From Caldimicrobium sp. (GTDB lineage: Bacteria > Desulfobacterota > Thermodesulfobacteria > Thermodesulfobacteriales > Thermodesulfobacteriaceae), in contig JANXDB010000055.1 in assembly GCA_025060015.1 (NCBI GenBank), positions 1 through 38,663 of the forward strand: DNA of 38,663 nucleotides, given 5' to 3'. The notes beneath the pieces are model-generated. The model saw nothing but the letters and a program-made list of their open reading frames with translations. It had not been told where the DNA came from and did not search any database. The position numbers and the translations under genes were made by a program. Shown here one piece after another: positions 7,326-17,400 of this stretch. Numbering within the stretch: the stretch's first letter is position 1; the number at the start of each line of letters is the position of its first letter.

Positions 7326-9869
7326 TTGGAAGTTAAGAGCTATCTTCAACAGGGATTAGAAAATGGACGATTTATTGTAACAGCAGAGATTGGTCCGCCA
7401 AAAAGTGCCGATGGAGAGCTGATCAAGAAAAAGGCTCGGCTTCTTAAAGGATATGTAGATGCGGTAAATATCACCGATTGTCAAACAGCTATCGTTCGGC
7501 TATCAAGTCTTGCTTCAGCGGTTTTAGTTATGAGTGAGGGGCTTGAGCCGGTCTTACAGATGACCTGTAGGGACAGAAATAGAATTGGTATCCAGGCGGA
7601 TCTATTAGGGGCAAGTGCCTTAGGAATTAGAAATCTCCTTTGTCTTACAGGGGATCATCCAAAGTTTGGAAATCATCCACAGGCTAAGCCGGTATTTGAT
7701 CTGGATTCCATTCAACTTCTCAATTTGGTTAAGGGATTGAAGAGCGGAAGGTTTGATAATGGGGAGGCAATAAAAGGAGCACTTCCCTATTTCTTTGTGG
7801 GTGCTGCTGAAAATCCCTTTGCAGAACCCTATGATTTTAGACCTTACAGGCTTGCTAAGAAGATAAAGGCAGGAGCGCAGTTTATTCAGACCCAAATCAT
7901 ATACAACGTTGATAGATTCAGAAGCTTTATGGAGCGATGTCGTGAATTGGGACTATTGGACCAGGTCTATATCCTTGCTGGAATTACTCCACCCAAATCA
8001 TTGGCCATGGCAAAGTATATGAAAGACAATGTGCCTGGACTTGAGGTCCCAGATGAGATAATTAAGAGACTCTCCTCTGCAAAGGACAAAAAGGAGGAGG
8101 GAATACAAATTGCTGTGGACATAATTCAGCAGGTGAGAGAGATCCCTGGTGTGAAGGGTGTTCATATAATGGCTATTGAGTGGGAGGAAGCTGTCCCAGA
8201 GATAGTAAAGAGAGCAGGTCTTGATACTGCACCCAGCTCTTTTGAGGTAACTCCACCCTTTGTGGTAGAGAAGGTTGTTGAGAAGATTGTGGAAAAGCCT
8301 GTGGAGGTGGTGGTTGAAAAGGTGGTTGAAAAGATTGTGGAAAAACCGGTGGAAGTGATAGTGGAGAAATTCTTGGAAAAAGAAATTCCCTGGGAGGAAG
8401 AGATGGCGGGAGAAAGGATACCTCTTGGAACACTTATTGAGGTTCTATCAGACTTAAAGGCTAGTCTAAAGAATATAAAGTCTGGAATGGAATCCCTTGA
8501 AGAAGGGTTAGCGAAGTTGGAGGAGGAGTTTTTAGGAAGGAGAGAACATAGACCCGTTGTGAGGGAGGTGCCAAAGAAAAGAGAGGAGATAACACCTCCA
8601 AAAGAGCCTTCATTAAGGGAGGCTCCTACTGTTGAGGTTAAACCCTTTGAAGAGGAAAGAAGAGAGGTATCGGAGGAGGTAGTTTCTATCAAGGAAGAAA
8701 CACCGTTAGAAAGGCCTGAGGAGAAGAAACTTGAGGTAAAAGAGGAGATAAAGCCAGAAGTAAAGGAGGAGGCTAAACCGGAGTTAAAAGAGGAGGTCAA
8801 GGTAGAAGAGGTTTCTAAACCTCTGATCGAAGCTCCTAAGATTGAAGAGGTGTCAAGGCCAGTTTCGGAACTTTTGATAGCTGGGTTTAAAGGGGACTAC
8901 CGGCCACTTTCTGAGAGGGCTAAAAAGATTCCACAGGATCTTTATATTGATAAGGCCACAGGATTGATTAAAGAGGTGATTATTGGTAAGGGAGATAGGG
9001 CTCTTAAATGTGGTAACGCCTCAGCTATAAACTTTCATCACTTTGAAGGTGAAATAAGGAATGGCATAAAGATTGCTATGGAGATCCTTGATATAAAACC
9101 TGACGACTGGCCAGAAAGTCTATCTAAGTACTTTGTAGAGGTCTATCATGACCCAGCGCTTTGGGCTAAGAAATGCGTTGAGGTATATGGAGCTGAGGCT
9201 ATATGTCTTTATCTTGCAGGCACGGATCCTAATTCCCTTGACTTACCTGCAGATCACGCTAAAAAGGTTGCAGAAAAGGTTGCCTCTGCAGTGGATGTTC
9301 CCCTAATTATTTGGGGGTCTGGTAATGCAGAGAAGGATACTGAGGTTTTAAGGGAGGTAGCTGATGTAGTTGGTCCCAAGGGGGCACTCATAGGGCCTGT
9401 GGTTGAGGCTAATCATAGGACTTTATCAGCGGTTGCCATGGGATACAATATTCCTGTCATTGCGTCGAGTCCTATAGATGTTAACTTAGCAAAACAGTTA
9501 AACATACTGCTTGAAAATATGGGATTAGGCCTAGATAAGATCATCATGGATCCCTCAGTTGGAGCTTTAGGTTATGGTATTGAATACACCTATTCAGTTA
9601 TGGAAAGGATAAGACTTGCAGCTCTTTATGCTCAGGATGCCAAATTGCAGGTGCCTTTCATTTGTAGCATTGGTAAAGAGGTTTGGAAGACAAAGGAGGT
9701 CAGTCTTCCCAGTGATGACTATATGGGGGAGGCAGAGGCGAGGGGGATCCTTATGGAAGCCTTAACAGGAGTTTGTCTTGCCTTAGCAGGTGGTGATCTC
9801 CTTATCATGAGACATCCCAAGGCTGTCGAGCTTTGTAAATTGCTTTTTAATAGCCTAAGCATGAGTTAA
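7326..9869 (+). CDS. metF-acsD: Fusion of methylene-THF reductase (MetF) and corrinoid Fe-S protein small subunit (AcsD)
   Basis: An 847-residue uninterrupted reading frame. Residues 1-299 are a full-length MetF (FIVTAEIGPPKS, VNITDCQ, LCLTGDHPKFGNH, FIQTQIIYN), the enzyme reducing methylene-THF to methyl-THF. Residues ~300-508 are a Glu/Lys/Pro-rich linker with a 16-residue repeat (positions 8262-8357) and a short predicted helix. Residues ~508-847 are a full-length AcsD/CdhD TIM-barrel subunit (KCGNASAINFHHFEG, YHDPALWAKKC, PLIIWGSGNAEKD, MDPSVGALGYGIEYTYS). The TTG at 7326 is chosen because AAGGAGGG ends 5-6 bases upstream. acsB follows 15 bases later and acsC after that. Fusion would tether methyl-THF production to the methyl acceptor complex. 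Both domains look intact; the functional coupling is inference. Confidence 0.9.
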   Translation: MEVKSYLQQGLENGRFIVTAEIGPPKSADGELIKKKARLLKGYVDAVNITDCQTAIVRLSSLASAVLVMSEGLEPVLQMTCRDRNRIGIQADLLGASALGIRNLLCLTGDHPKFGNHPQAKPVFDLDSIQLLNLVKGLKSGRFDNGEAIKGALPYFFVGAAENPFAEPYDFRPYRLAKKIKAGAQFIQTQIIYNVDRFRSFMERCRELGLLDQVYILAGITPPKSLAMAKYMKDNVPGLEVPDEIIKRLSSAKDKKEEGIQIAVDIIQQVREIPGVKGVHIMAIEWEEAVPEIVKRAGLDTAPSSFEVTPPFVVEKVVEKIVEKPVEVVVEKVVEKIVEKPVEVIVEKFLEKEIPWEEEMAGERIPLGTLIEVLSDLKASLKNIKSGMESLEEGLAKLEEEFLGRREHRPVVREVPKKREEITPPKEPSLREAPTVEVKPFEEERREVSEEVVSIKEETPLERPEEKKLEVKEEIKPEVKEEAKPELKEEVKVEEVSKPLIEAPKIEEVSRPVSELLIAGFKGDYRPLSERAKKIPQDLYIDKATGLIKEVIIGKGDRALKCGNASAINFHHFEGEIRNGIKIAMEILDIKPDDWPESLSKYFVEVYHDPALWAKKCVEVYGAEAICLYLAGTDPNSLDLPADHAKKVAEKVASAVDVPLIIWGSGNAEKDTEVLREVADVVGPKGALIGPVVEANHRTLSAVAMGYNIPVIASSPIDVNLAKQLNILLENMGLGLDKIIMDPSVGALGYGIEYTYSVMERIRLAALYAQDAKLQVPFICSIGKEVWKTKEVSLPSDDYMGEAEARGILMEALTGVCLALAGGDLLIMRHPKAVELCKLLFNSLSMS
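8262..8357 (+). repeat. 48-bp direct duplication in the MetF-AcsD linker
   Basis: Two adjacent 48-bp copies (8262-8309, 8310-8357), each coding V-V-E-K-V-V-E-K-I-V-E-K-P-V-E-V, followed by a degenerate partial third copy. The copies differ mainly at third positions. Charged alternating repeats like this make extended or helical spacers. Confidence 0.9.
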
Positions 9870-9884
9870 GGAGGGGGTAGGTTT

Positions 9885-12107
9885 ATGTCCAAGATAATTG
9901 CCAGTGCTGCTATAAGAGGAGCCCATAAGATAATTGAGAGAGCCTTTGAAAAGTATGAAGAGGCTGTAAAGAAATTTGGCAAAGAGGTGGAAATTGGTTT
10001 TCCTAATACCGCTTATTTTCTACCTATAATCTATGCCATGTTAGGTTACCCTGTTAAGAAGCTCGGGGATTGTAAAGAGGTATTAGAAGAGGCAAGGAGA
10101 CTTCTTCCTGAGCTTCCCAGTGAAAAACTATGGCTTCCCTATCTTGGACCAGCTCTTGATGCAGGTATGGCGACCTTCTTTGCAGAAGAAATTATAGAGG
10201 CTATTAGATACTTAGAAAATCCTAATTTTTATACTAAAACGGAAGAGCCCCTTGCGGATAATATTTGGCTTGGGGCTGCGGATGATGTTATTTTTAGAAA
10301 AAGAGGGGTAGAGTTTGTAGATGGAACTGCACCTGGCTTTGCAGCAATTCTTGGAGCACCTCCGAATAAAGAGACCGCTCAGAGAATTGCTCAGGAGCTT
10401 CTTGAAAAGAATCTCTATGTCTTTATGCATGATCAGACCAACGGAGTTTATATGCCCTATCTGTTAAAGGAGGCTGGGGTTCAACTTGGTTGGCCAACAA
10501 GACTTATACCCTTTGGGCCAGACTACACATCCGTCGTCTTTGCTATCGGTTTTGCCTGTAGGGTTGCCATGTCCTTTGGTGGTATCAAACCAGGAGATTA
10601 TCTTGGCAACCTTCTCTACAACAAGGATAGGACCTTTGCCTTTGTCATCACCTTTGGACCGGTCTCCGATGAGTGGTATGCAAACGGTGCAGGTGCTATA
10701 AACTGGGGCTTCCCAGTGATATCTGATTGGGATATACCTGAAATCAAACCCTTTGGCATTTGCACATACGAGCATGTAGTTTCTGAGGTTCCCCATGAAG
10801 AGATTGTCGATAAAGCTTTAGAAGTAAGGGGATTAAAGGTTACTGCCGTTAAGCTTGATATACCTGTAGCTTACGCACCTGCCTTTGAAGGGGAAAGGGT
10901 TAGAAAGGATGACCTATATCTAGAGTGTGGAGGAGGTAGAAGCCCAGCAGTGGAGCTACTTTTATCAGCACCACTAGAGGAAGTAGAGGATGGAAAGATC
11001 GAGGTTATTGGTCCAGAGATTTCTGATATACCCGGTCTCGGTATCAAGGGCCCACCTTACGTGTTGCCCTTTGCAGTGTTAGTCAAGGTGGCTGGAGTTA
11101 ACATGCAGGAGGATTTTGAGGCAATTTTGGAAAGGCAGTTTCATCACCTAGTAAACTATGCTCAGGGCATTATGCATGTGGGACAGAGAAATTTTATGTG
11201 GTTAAGATTCAGTAAACAGGCCATTGAAAAGGGTTTTCAGTTCTACCACATTGGAAGGATACTCTATGCCAAAATAAAACAGGAATATGGAGCAATTGTG
11301 GATAAATGTCAGGTGACCATATACACCTTGGAAGACAAGGTAAAGGAGATATTAGAGGTTGCTAAGAGTGTTTATGAGAGGAGGGATGCTCGTCTTGCTG
11401 GGCTTACCGATGAAGCGGTTGATGTTTTTTATTCTTGCACCTTATGTCAGAGTTTTGCTCCTAATCATGTATGTGTGATCACACCTGAAAGAGTGGGAGC
11501 CTGCGGAGCTTACAACTGGCTTGATGGCAAAGCCTGTTACTCCATCAATCCAGCAGGTCCTAATCAGCCTATACCCAAGGGTGAGGTTATAGATTCTGTT
11601 TTAGGACAATACACCGGTGTAAATGAGTATGTGAAACAGAACTCCCGTGGGGCAGTGGAAAGGGTCAGTCTTTATAGTATATTGATTGACCCCATGACAG
11701 TATGTGGATGTATGGAGGGCATTGCTGCTTTATTACCCTCAGTCAATGGTGTGATGATCGTGAATAGAGATTTTACTGGTATGACCCCCACTGGGATGAA
11801 ATTTTCAACCCTTGCAGGAATGGTTGGTGGTGGTCAAGTTACTCCCGGTTTCATGGGGGTTTCTAAACACTACATCACCTCTCCTAAGTTTTTATCAGCC
11901 GATGGAGGCTTGCTAAGGCTTGTATGGCTTCCCAAGATGCTAAAGGAGGAGCTTAGGGATAAATTAAAGAAGAGAGGAGAGGAATTAGGGGTGCCTGATT
12001 TAGTTGATAAGATTGCCGATGAGACCGTGGCTACTACAGAAGAGGAGGTTAAGGCTTGGCTTGAAAAGGTGGACCATCCTGTTTTAAAGCTTCCACCTTT
12101 AGTGTAA
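9885..12107 (+). CDS. acsB: Acetyl-CoA synthase (AcsB)
   Basis: 740-residue acetyl-CoA synthase, which condenses CO, the methyl group from the corrinoid protein and CoA at its Ni-Ni-[4Fe-4S] A-cluster. All six A-cluster cysteines are present: C518, C521, C530 and C540 in CTLCQSFAPNHVC...GAC, and C607/C609 in VCGCMEG. These are offset by exactly 12 from the Moorella thermoacetica residues 506, 509, 518, 528, 595 and 597, so the protein is collinear with the acetogen enzyme. It has the complete bacterial N-terminal CODH-binding region, unlike the shorter archaeal CdhC. The start ATG follows AAGGAGGGGG. It sits between acsD and acsC in one transcription unit. Confidence 0.97.
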   Translation: MSKIIASAAIRGAHKIIERAFEKYEEAVKKFGKEVEIGFPNTAYFLPIIYAMLGYPVKKLGDCKEVLEEARRLLPELPSEKLWLPYLGPALDAGMATFFAEEIIEAIRYLENPNFYTKTEEPLADNIWLGAADDVIFRKRGVEFVDGTAPGFAAILGAPPNKETAQRIAQELLEKNLYVFMHDQTNGVYMPYLLKEAGVQLGWPTRLIPFGPDYTSVVFAIGFACRVAMSFGGIKPGDYLGNLLYNKDRTFAFVITFGPVSDEWYANGAGAINWGFPVISDWDIPEIKPFGICTYEHVVSEVPHEEIVDKALEVRGLKVTAVKLDIPVAYAPAFEGERVRKDDLYLECGGGRSPAVELLLSAPLEEVEDGKIEVIGPEISDIPGLGIKGPPYVLPFAVLVKVAGVNMQEDFEAILERQFHHLVNYAQGIMHVGQRNFMWLRFSKQAIEKGFQFYHIGRILYAKIKQEYGAIVDKCQVTIYTLEDKVKEILEVAKSVYERRDARLAGLTDEAVDVFYSCTLCQSFAPNHVCVITPERVGACGAYNWLDGKACYSINPAGPNQPIPKGEVIDSVLGQYTGVNEYVKQNSRGAVERVSLYSILIDPMTVCGCMEGIAALLPSVNGVMIVNRDFTGMTPTGMKFSTLAGMVGGGQVTPGFMGVSKHYITSPKFLSADGGLLRLVWLPKMLKEELRDKLKKRGEELGVPDLVDKIADETVATTEEEVKAWLEKVDHPVLKLPPLV

Positions 12108-12130
12108 AAATCTTACGGAGGAAAGTTTTT

Positions 12131-13501
12131 ATGGGTCTTACTGGGATTCAGATTTTAGGCAAGCTTCCGAAGAAAAACTGTAAGGAGTGCGGTCATCCAA
12201 CCTGTATGGCCTTTGCCATGAAAGTTGCAGCAGGGCAGGCTGAGATTACTGCTTGCCCCTATGTAGATCCTGCGGTGGTGGAGGAGATTGCCGAAGCAAC
12301 AGCTCCCCCAATAAGAACGGTAAAATTAGGTTCAGGAGATCAAATTTTTTCCCTTGGTGGAGAGGTCGTATTATTTCGGCACGAAAAACGTTTTGAGAAC
12401 CCTCCTCCCTTAGGCACTTATATATCAACCTCCATGGATGAGGGCGAGATCTCAAGGAGGATCGATCTTTACAAAAAATTACAATGGGACAGAGTGGGAA
12501 TAAAGCTTCAACCGGAGGTACTCTTTATAGCCGATGGCAAAGATAGATCTAAGTTTGAGAATATTGTCAAGAGGGTGAGAGAGGAGCTACCTCATGTGGC
12601 CCTTGTTTTAGAGGGAGACAAAGCCTCTTTGGAAAAGGCTTTGTCTATTTGTGGAGACTTTAAGCCACTTCTCTATGGTGCTACTGTTGATAACTTTGAG
12701 GACATGACTTCTCTTGCCCTTGAAACCAGGGCACCATTAACGATAATTGGGAGATCCCTTGATGAACTAGCAGAACTTGTAGATAAAGCCCTGCAGAAGG
12801 GATTAAAGGACTTAGTCCTTGACCCAGGCTCCCTGAGTGTTAAGGAACTCTTTGAGGACATGGTTATCATCAGAAGGGCTGCGATAAAAAAGAGATATAA
12901 ACCCTTTGGTTTCCCTATAATCACCTTTCCTTATCGTTACGCAAAGGATTATCTGTCAGAGAGCCTCTTGGCAGGCCTACTCGTTGCAAAGTATGCCAGC
13001 GTTATAATACTCTCAGATCTAAAGGGTGAAAGTCTATTCAATTTGTTAGTTGAGAGGATGAATATCTTTACTGATCCACAGAAACCTCTGGTGGTTGAGG
13101 AGGGAATATATCCTGTAAACGGGCCTGATGAGTATTCGCCTGTGGTGATTACCTGCAATTTTGCTCTAACCTATTTCATCGTTAACGGAGAAATAGAGTC
13201 AAGCAGAGTGCCTACCTGGCTACTTATCAAAAACACTGACGGGCTTTCGGTGTTAACAGCTTGGGCAGCAGGTAAATTTGGAGCAGATAGTATTGCGGAG
13301 TTTGTGAAGCGCTGTGGTATTGAACAAAAGGTGAAACATCGTAAGTTGGAAATCCCTGGCTATCTAGCAGGTATCAAGGGAGAGTTGGAAGAGGAGTTGC
13401 CTGACTGGGAAATCATCGTAGGCCCAAGGGAGGCAAGCGGACTGCCTGCTCTGTTAAAAAGAGTCTATGCCGAGTTACAGGAAATGAAAAAGGCATCTTA
13501 A
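12131..13501 (+). CDS. acsC: Corrinoid iron-sulfur protein large subunit (AcsC)
   Basis: 456-residue large (gamma) subunit of the corrinoid Fe-S protein, which with AcsD carries the methyl group on cobalamin from AcsE to AcsB. The N-terminal [4Fe-4S] motif is C17-x2-C20-x4-C25-x16-C42, typical for keeping cobalt in the Co(I) state. It is followed by a TIM barrel and a C-terminal cobalamin-binding domain ending near VGPREASGLPALLK. The ATG at 12131 is preceded by CGGAGGAAAG. Length matches the Moorella subunit. Its partner AcsD is unusually fused to MetF upstream. Confidence 0.95.
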   Translation: MGLTGIQILGKLPKKNCKECGHPTCMAFAMKVAAGQAEITACPYVDPAVVEEIAEATAPPIRTVKLGSGDQIFSLGGEVVLFRHEKRFENPPPLGTYISTSMDEGEISRRIDLYKKLQWDRVGIKLQPEVLFIADGKDRSKFENIVKRVREELPHVALVLEGDKASLEKALSICGDFKPLLYGATVDNFEDMTSLALETRAPLTIIGRSLDELAELVDKALQKGLKDLVLDPGSLSVKELFEDMVIIRRAAIKKRYKPFGFPIITFPYRYAKDYLSESLLAGLLVAKYASVIILSDLKGESLFNLLVERMNIFTDPQKPLVVEEGIYPVNGPDEYSPVVITCNFALTYFIVNGEIESSRVPTWLLIKNTDGLSVLTAWAAGKFGADSIAEFVKRCGIEQKVKHRKLEIPGYLAGIKGELEEELPDWEIIVGPREASGLPALLKRVYAELQEMKKAS

Positions 13502-13517
13502 TCATAAGGAGGGTGAT

Positions 13518-14414
13518 ATGACCATAGAGGTTATCTGTATAGCTGAAAGTATAAACATCATGGGGAAGAGAACAGGTCAGGCTATGAAGGATAGAAATCC
13601 TCTTCCCATTCAACAGATGGCAAAGGAGGAGGCAGAATTAGGAGCAGATTATTTGGATCTCAACATAGGTCCTGCCAAGAAGGACGGCCCTGATTTGGCA
13701 AGCTGGATAGTTAAAGTAGTGGAAGAGGTTGTTGATACTCCCTTGTCCCTTGATACTACCAACCCTGAGGCCATGATCGCAGGAATTAGTGCTTCCAAAA
13801 AACCCTCTAAATGTCTAATAAACTCCATATCCATCCAGCCTGAGAGACTGGAAAAGCTTGGTCCTTTCGCAGCAGAGATGGGCTGTGATGTGGTAGCACT
13901 GCTTTGGGGTTTAGAAGGTTTACCAAGAGATGCTAACGAAAGAGCGGCTCTGGCTGTCGACCTTATAATGAAGCTCAATGAGTATGGAATACCAAATGAG
14001 AAAATCTGGGTAGATCCAATTCTCACTCCTATTACTTTGGGTGCAGATCAAATACAGGAAACCCTTATGTTTCTCTCCATGCTTCAAGACATAGCCCCTG
14101 GTGCTAAGAGCACCATTGGACTTTCCAATGTCTCTAATGGTGTTGCTCACCATCTAAGGCCCTATTTAAACAGGGCTATGCTTATGATGCTTATGAAATA
14201 CGGAATGTATAGTGCTATTGTGGATGTGTATGATAAGGAACTTGTAGAAATCGCCAAGGGTAAACATTCTGATTGGGTTAACATGGTGCATCGCATGATG
14301 GATGGTGAAGAGCCCGATGTGAAGAGTCTCTCTCCCAAGGAGTTAGAGATATACAAGACGGTAAAGGTATTAATGGGACAGACCATATTTTCTGAATCTT
14401 GGCTTGAATTGTAA
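13518..14414 (+). CDS. acsE: Methyl-THF:corrinoid Fe-S protein methyltransferase (AcsE)
   Basis: 298-residue pterin-binding TIM-barrel methyltransferase that moves the methyl group of methyl-tetrahydrofolate to cob(I)amide in AcsCD. Pterin-binding signatures seen are GADYLDLNIGPAKKDG, PLSLDTTNPEAMIAG, CLINSIS and TIGLSNVSNGV with the catalytic-site Asn. The sequence begins VICIAESINIMG, the usual N-terminal strand. ATAAGGAGGGTGAT precedes the ATG at optimal spacing. It is the fourth consecutive acs gene, 16 bases after acsC. Confidence 0.95.
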   Translation: MTIEVICIAESINIMGKRTGQAMKDRNPLPIQQMAKEEAELGADYLDLNIGPAKKDGPDLASWIVKVVEEVVDTPLSLDTTNPEAMIAGISASKKPSKCLINSISIQPERLEKLGPFAAEMGCDVVALLWGLEGLPRDANERAALAVDLIMKLNEYGIPNEKIWVDPILTPITLGADQIQETLMFLSMLQDIAPGAKSTIGLSNVSNGVAHHLRPYLNRAMLMMLMKYGMYSAIVDVYDKELVEIAKGKHSDWVNMVHRMMDGEEPDVKSLSPKELEIYKTVKVLMGQTIFSESWLEL

Positions 14415-14439
14415 AAATTTAAAGAGGGCGGAGTGAGTT

Positions 14440-17400
14440 ATGATAAGAGTTCGGATAAATGATAGGGAACTTAATGCAAACCCTGGAGATCTACTTTTAG
14501 AAATCGCTAGAAGGGAAGGTATTTACATACCAAGTCTCTGTTATCTGAAGAATGGAAGTGTGCCTGAAAAGCCCTGTGGTCTTTGTGTGGTTAAGGTTGC
14601 AGGTGAAGGTATTGTGCGCAGTTGTTCTTACAAAGTGGAGAGAGAGATTGAGGTCTCTACCGAGGATCCTGAGGTTAATGCTATAAGAAAGAAAATCCTT
14701 GAAGGTCTGGTTTCCAACCATTACGGTGATTGTAAGGCCCCCTGTCATACCCCCTGTCCTGGTGGTCTTAATATCCAAGGATACATTGGTTTTATTGCCA
14801 AGGGTGATTTTAAAGCTTCCCTTGCCCTTATCAAAGAAAGACTTCCCTTACCTGCTTCAGTGGGAAGGGTGTGCCCTAGGTTTTGTGAGCCTGTCTGTAG
14901 ACGCGCCTTAGTAGATGAGGCCGTGGCTATAAACAATCTCAAAAGGTTTGTTGCAGACTATTGTATGGAGAATGGTGAACTGCCTTTGGAGGTTCCTCCA
15001 CTAAATGGCAAAAAGGTTGCCATAGTTGGAGGAGGGCCTGCGGGCTTAAGTGCGGCCTATTTTCTAAGATTGGAGGGCTTTGAGGTAACTATATTTGATA
15101 GAGAAAAAGAGGCAGGAGGTCTTCTGAGGTACGGAATTCCTGCCTTTAAACTACCTAAGGACGTGGTGAAAAAAGAGGTAGAGGGAATATTAAACTTAGG
15201 TGTTGAGTTTCAAGGTGGAAAGATTTGGGGAAGGGATTTTTCTTTGAAGGATCTGAAAGAAGCTGGTTATGGGGCGGTATTGCTGGCAATTGGAGCAAGA
15301 AAGGAAAAACTTTATGGCTTTGAGGGCGAAGGCCTTGCTGAGAGTGCTTTGAAATTTCTCCTAGATTTTGGTAGAGGGGAAGTTGACAATAAGGCCTATA
15401 CCAAAAAGAGGATAGGCATTTTAGGTTGTAGTTATACTGCTATTGAATTAGCAAGGGTTTTGAGAAGGTTAGACTGCGAAGTAGAGGTAATTTATCCTCG
15501 CTCAAGGACAGAGGTCTCTGTTCCCTTAAGAGAGATAGGTTATGCGGAAAGGGAAGGGGTTAAGTTTACCTATGTTACAGCACCCTTAAAACTGATTAAG
15601 GGCGGAGGTTTTCATTTAACTCTTGCCAAAACTACTCTCTCTGAGAAAAGAGAGCTAAAGATTCTTCCTGAGACGGCCTTTGAAAGGGAGTATGATCTGG
15701 TTTTTAGAGCCTGGGGAGAGTTACCCAGTGATGAATTCAAGGCCTTTGGGGATATTGAAGCCAAGCTTGAGTTGAATCCCGATGGAACAATTAAGATAAA
15801 CAGCCAAACCATGCAAACTTCAGAACCATGGATATTTGCAGCAGGTGATTTTGTTCACGGTGCAAAAACCGTGATCCAAGCTGTAGCTTCTGGAAGAAGA
15901 GCGGCAAATATGATTGCTTCCTATCTCGAGAGTAAACCCTTTGAGAGGGCAGCTGTAACAGTTAAGTTTGACTTTTCCAGAGGGAAAAGAGCTGAGGAAT
16001 TTGACTCCAATTTCCTTGATCTCTTTGTCCCGAGTGAAAGGATGCATCTTAAAGAGAGAGAACCAGTGGAAAGGGTGAGAGATTTTGAAGAGGTCCTAAT
16101 AGGTTTCACAGAAGAGGAGGCATTTAAAGAGGCCAATAGATGTCTCAAGTGTGGTTGCTTAGGCATTCATAAGTGTGATTTTAGAGAGATTCTTATCAAA
16201 GAGGATGTTGGAGTTGCAAAATCTCGCAAAAAGATGAAATATGCCATTCAAAAGGACCATCCTCTTATCGAAGTAGATTCAAACAAATGTGTAGCTTGTT
16301 CAAAGTGTGTGAGGAGCTGTCCATATTCTGCAATTTTCTTTAGTGTAGTCAATAAGGGTACACCCCAAGAAGTAATAACCTTCAGATTTACCGAGGCCTG
16401 TGTTAACTGTGGCGCCTGTGTGGATGTTTGTCCCACAGGAGCACTTACGAAAAAGGAGCTTTTGATACCTTACAGCAGAAATCAGTCTAAACCTGTTAAA
16501 TCGGTGTGTACCTTCTGTGGAGTAGGTTGTAACCTTACCGTATGGGTAAAGAATGGAACCATTCTTGAGGTGACAGGTAGGGATTTACCGCCCAATAGAG
16601 GGTATACTTGTGTAAAGGGAAGATTTGGTTGGGAATTCTATAAAAGTAAAGATCGTTTAACACAGCCTTTATTGAGAAAGAGCATTAATGACGATTTCAG
16701 AGCGGTATCTTGGGAAGAGGCCTTAGATTATGTTGCGGAAAATCTTTTAAAGATCAGGGACAAATACGGACCTGAAGCCCTTGGATTTCTCTGTTCTGCA
16801 CGGACCAGTAATGAAGAAAACTTCCTTATGCAGAAGCTAGCCCGGACGATTTTTAAGACCAATAACGTTGATTGTCCAGCACGTGTCTGACACGCACCTT
16901 CGGTCGCAGGTCTTGCGGCCACAGTGGGAACCGGAGCTGCCTGTGTTCACTTTGAAGAGATCTTAAATGCCGAACTCCTTTTCCTAACGGGAACTAATTC
17001 CACCGATGCACACCCCATTGTTGCTCAGAAGATATCTAGAGCGTTGGATAGGGGTTGTAAACTCATTGTTGCAGATCCAAGAAGGATAGCCTTTGCTGAT
17101 AGGGCAAATGTCTATTTACCCTTGAGACCAGGAAGCAATGTGCCTCTCTTAAATGGCATAGCACATGTTATTGTGAGGGAGGGACTCTATAACAAAGAAT
17201 TCGTTGAGAATTATGTAGATAACTTTGAAGCCTATCAGCATTACATTTTAAGTGAATGGGATTTAGGAAGAGTAAGCCGATATACTGGAATAAAGCCCTA
17301 CTTAATTGAACAGGCAGCTATAATGTATGCCACCTCAAAAAGGGCTTTGATCCTATGGGGTTTAGGTCTCTCTGAGCATCGTTCTGGGTCCTATGGTGCA

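Noticed and set aside
8162-8800. 212-residue Ser/Phe-rich frame on the minus strand
   Set aside because: It is antisense to the E/K-rich linker of the MetF-AcsD fusion; GAG/GAA codons read backwards give Ser/Phe/Leu. No ribosome-binding site, low complexity.
10464-10796. 110-residue minus-strand frame inside acsB
   Set aside because: Shadow ORF in a strongly conserved coding region; no start signal or domain.
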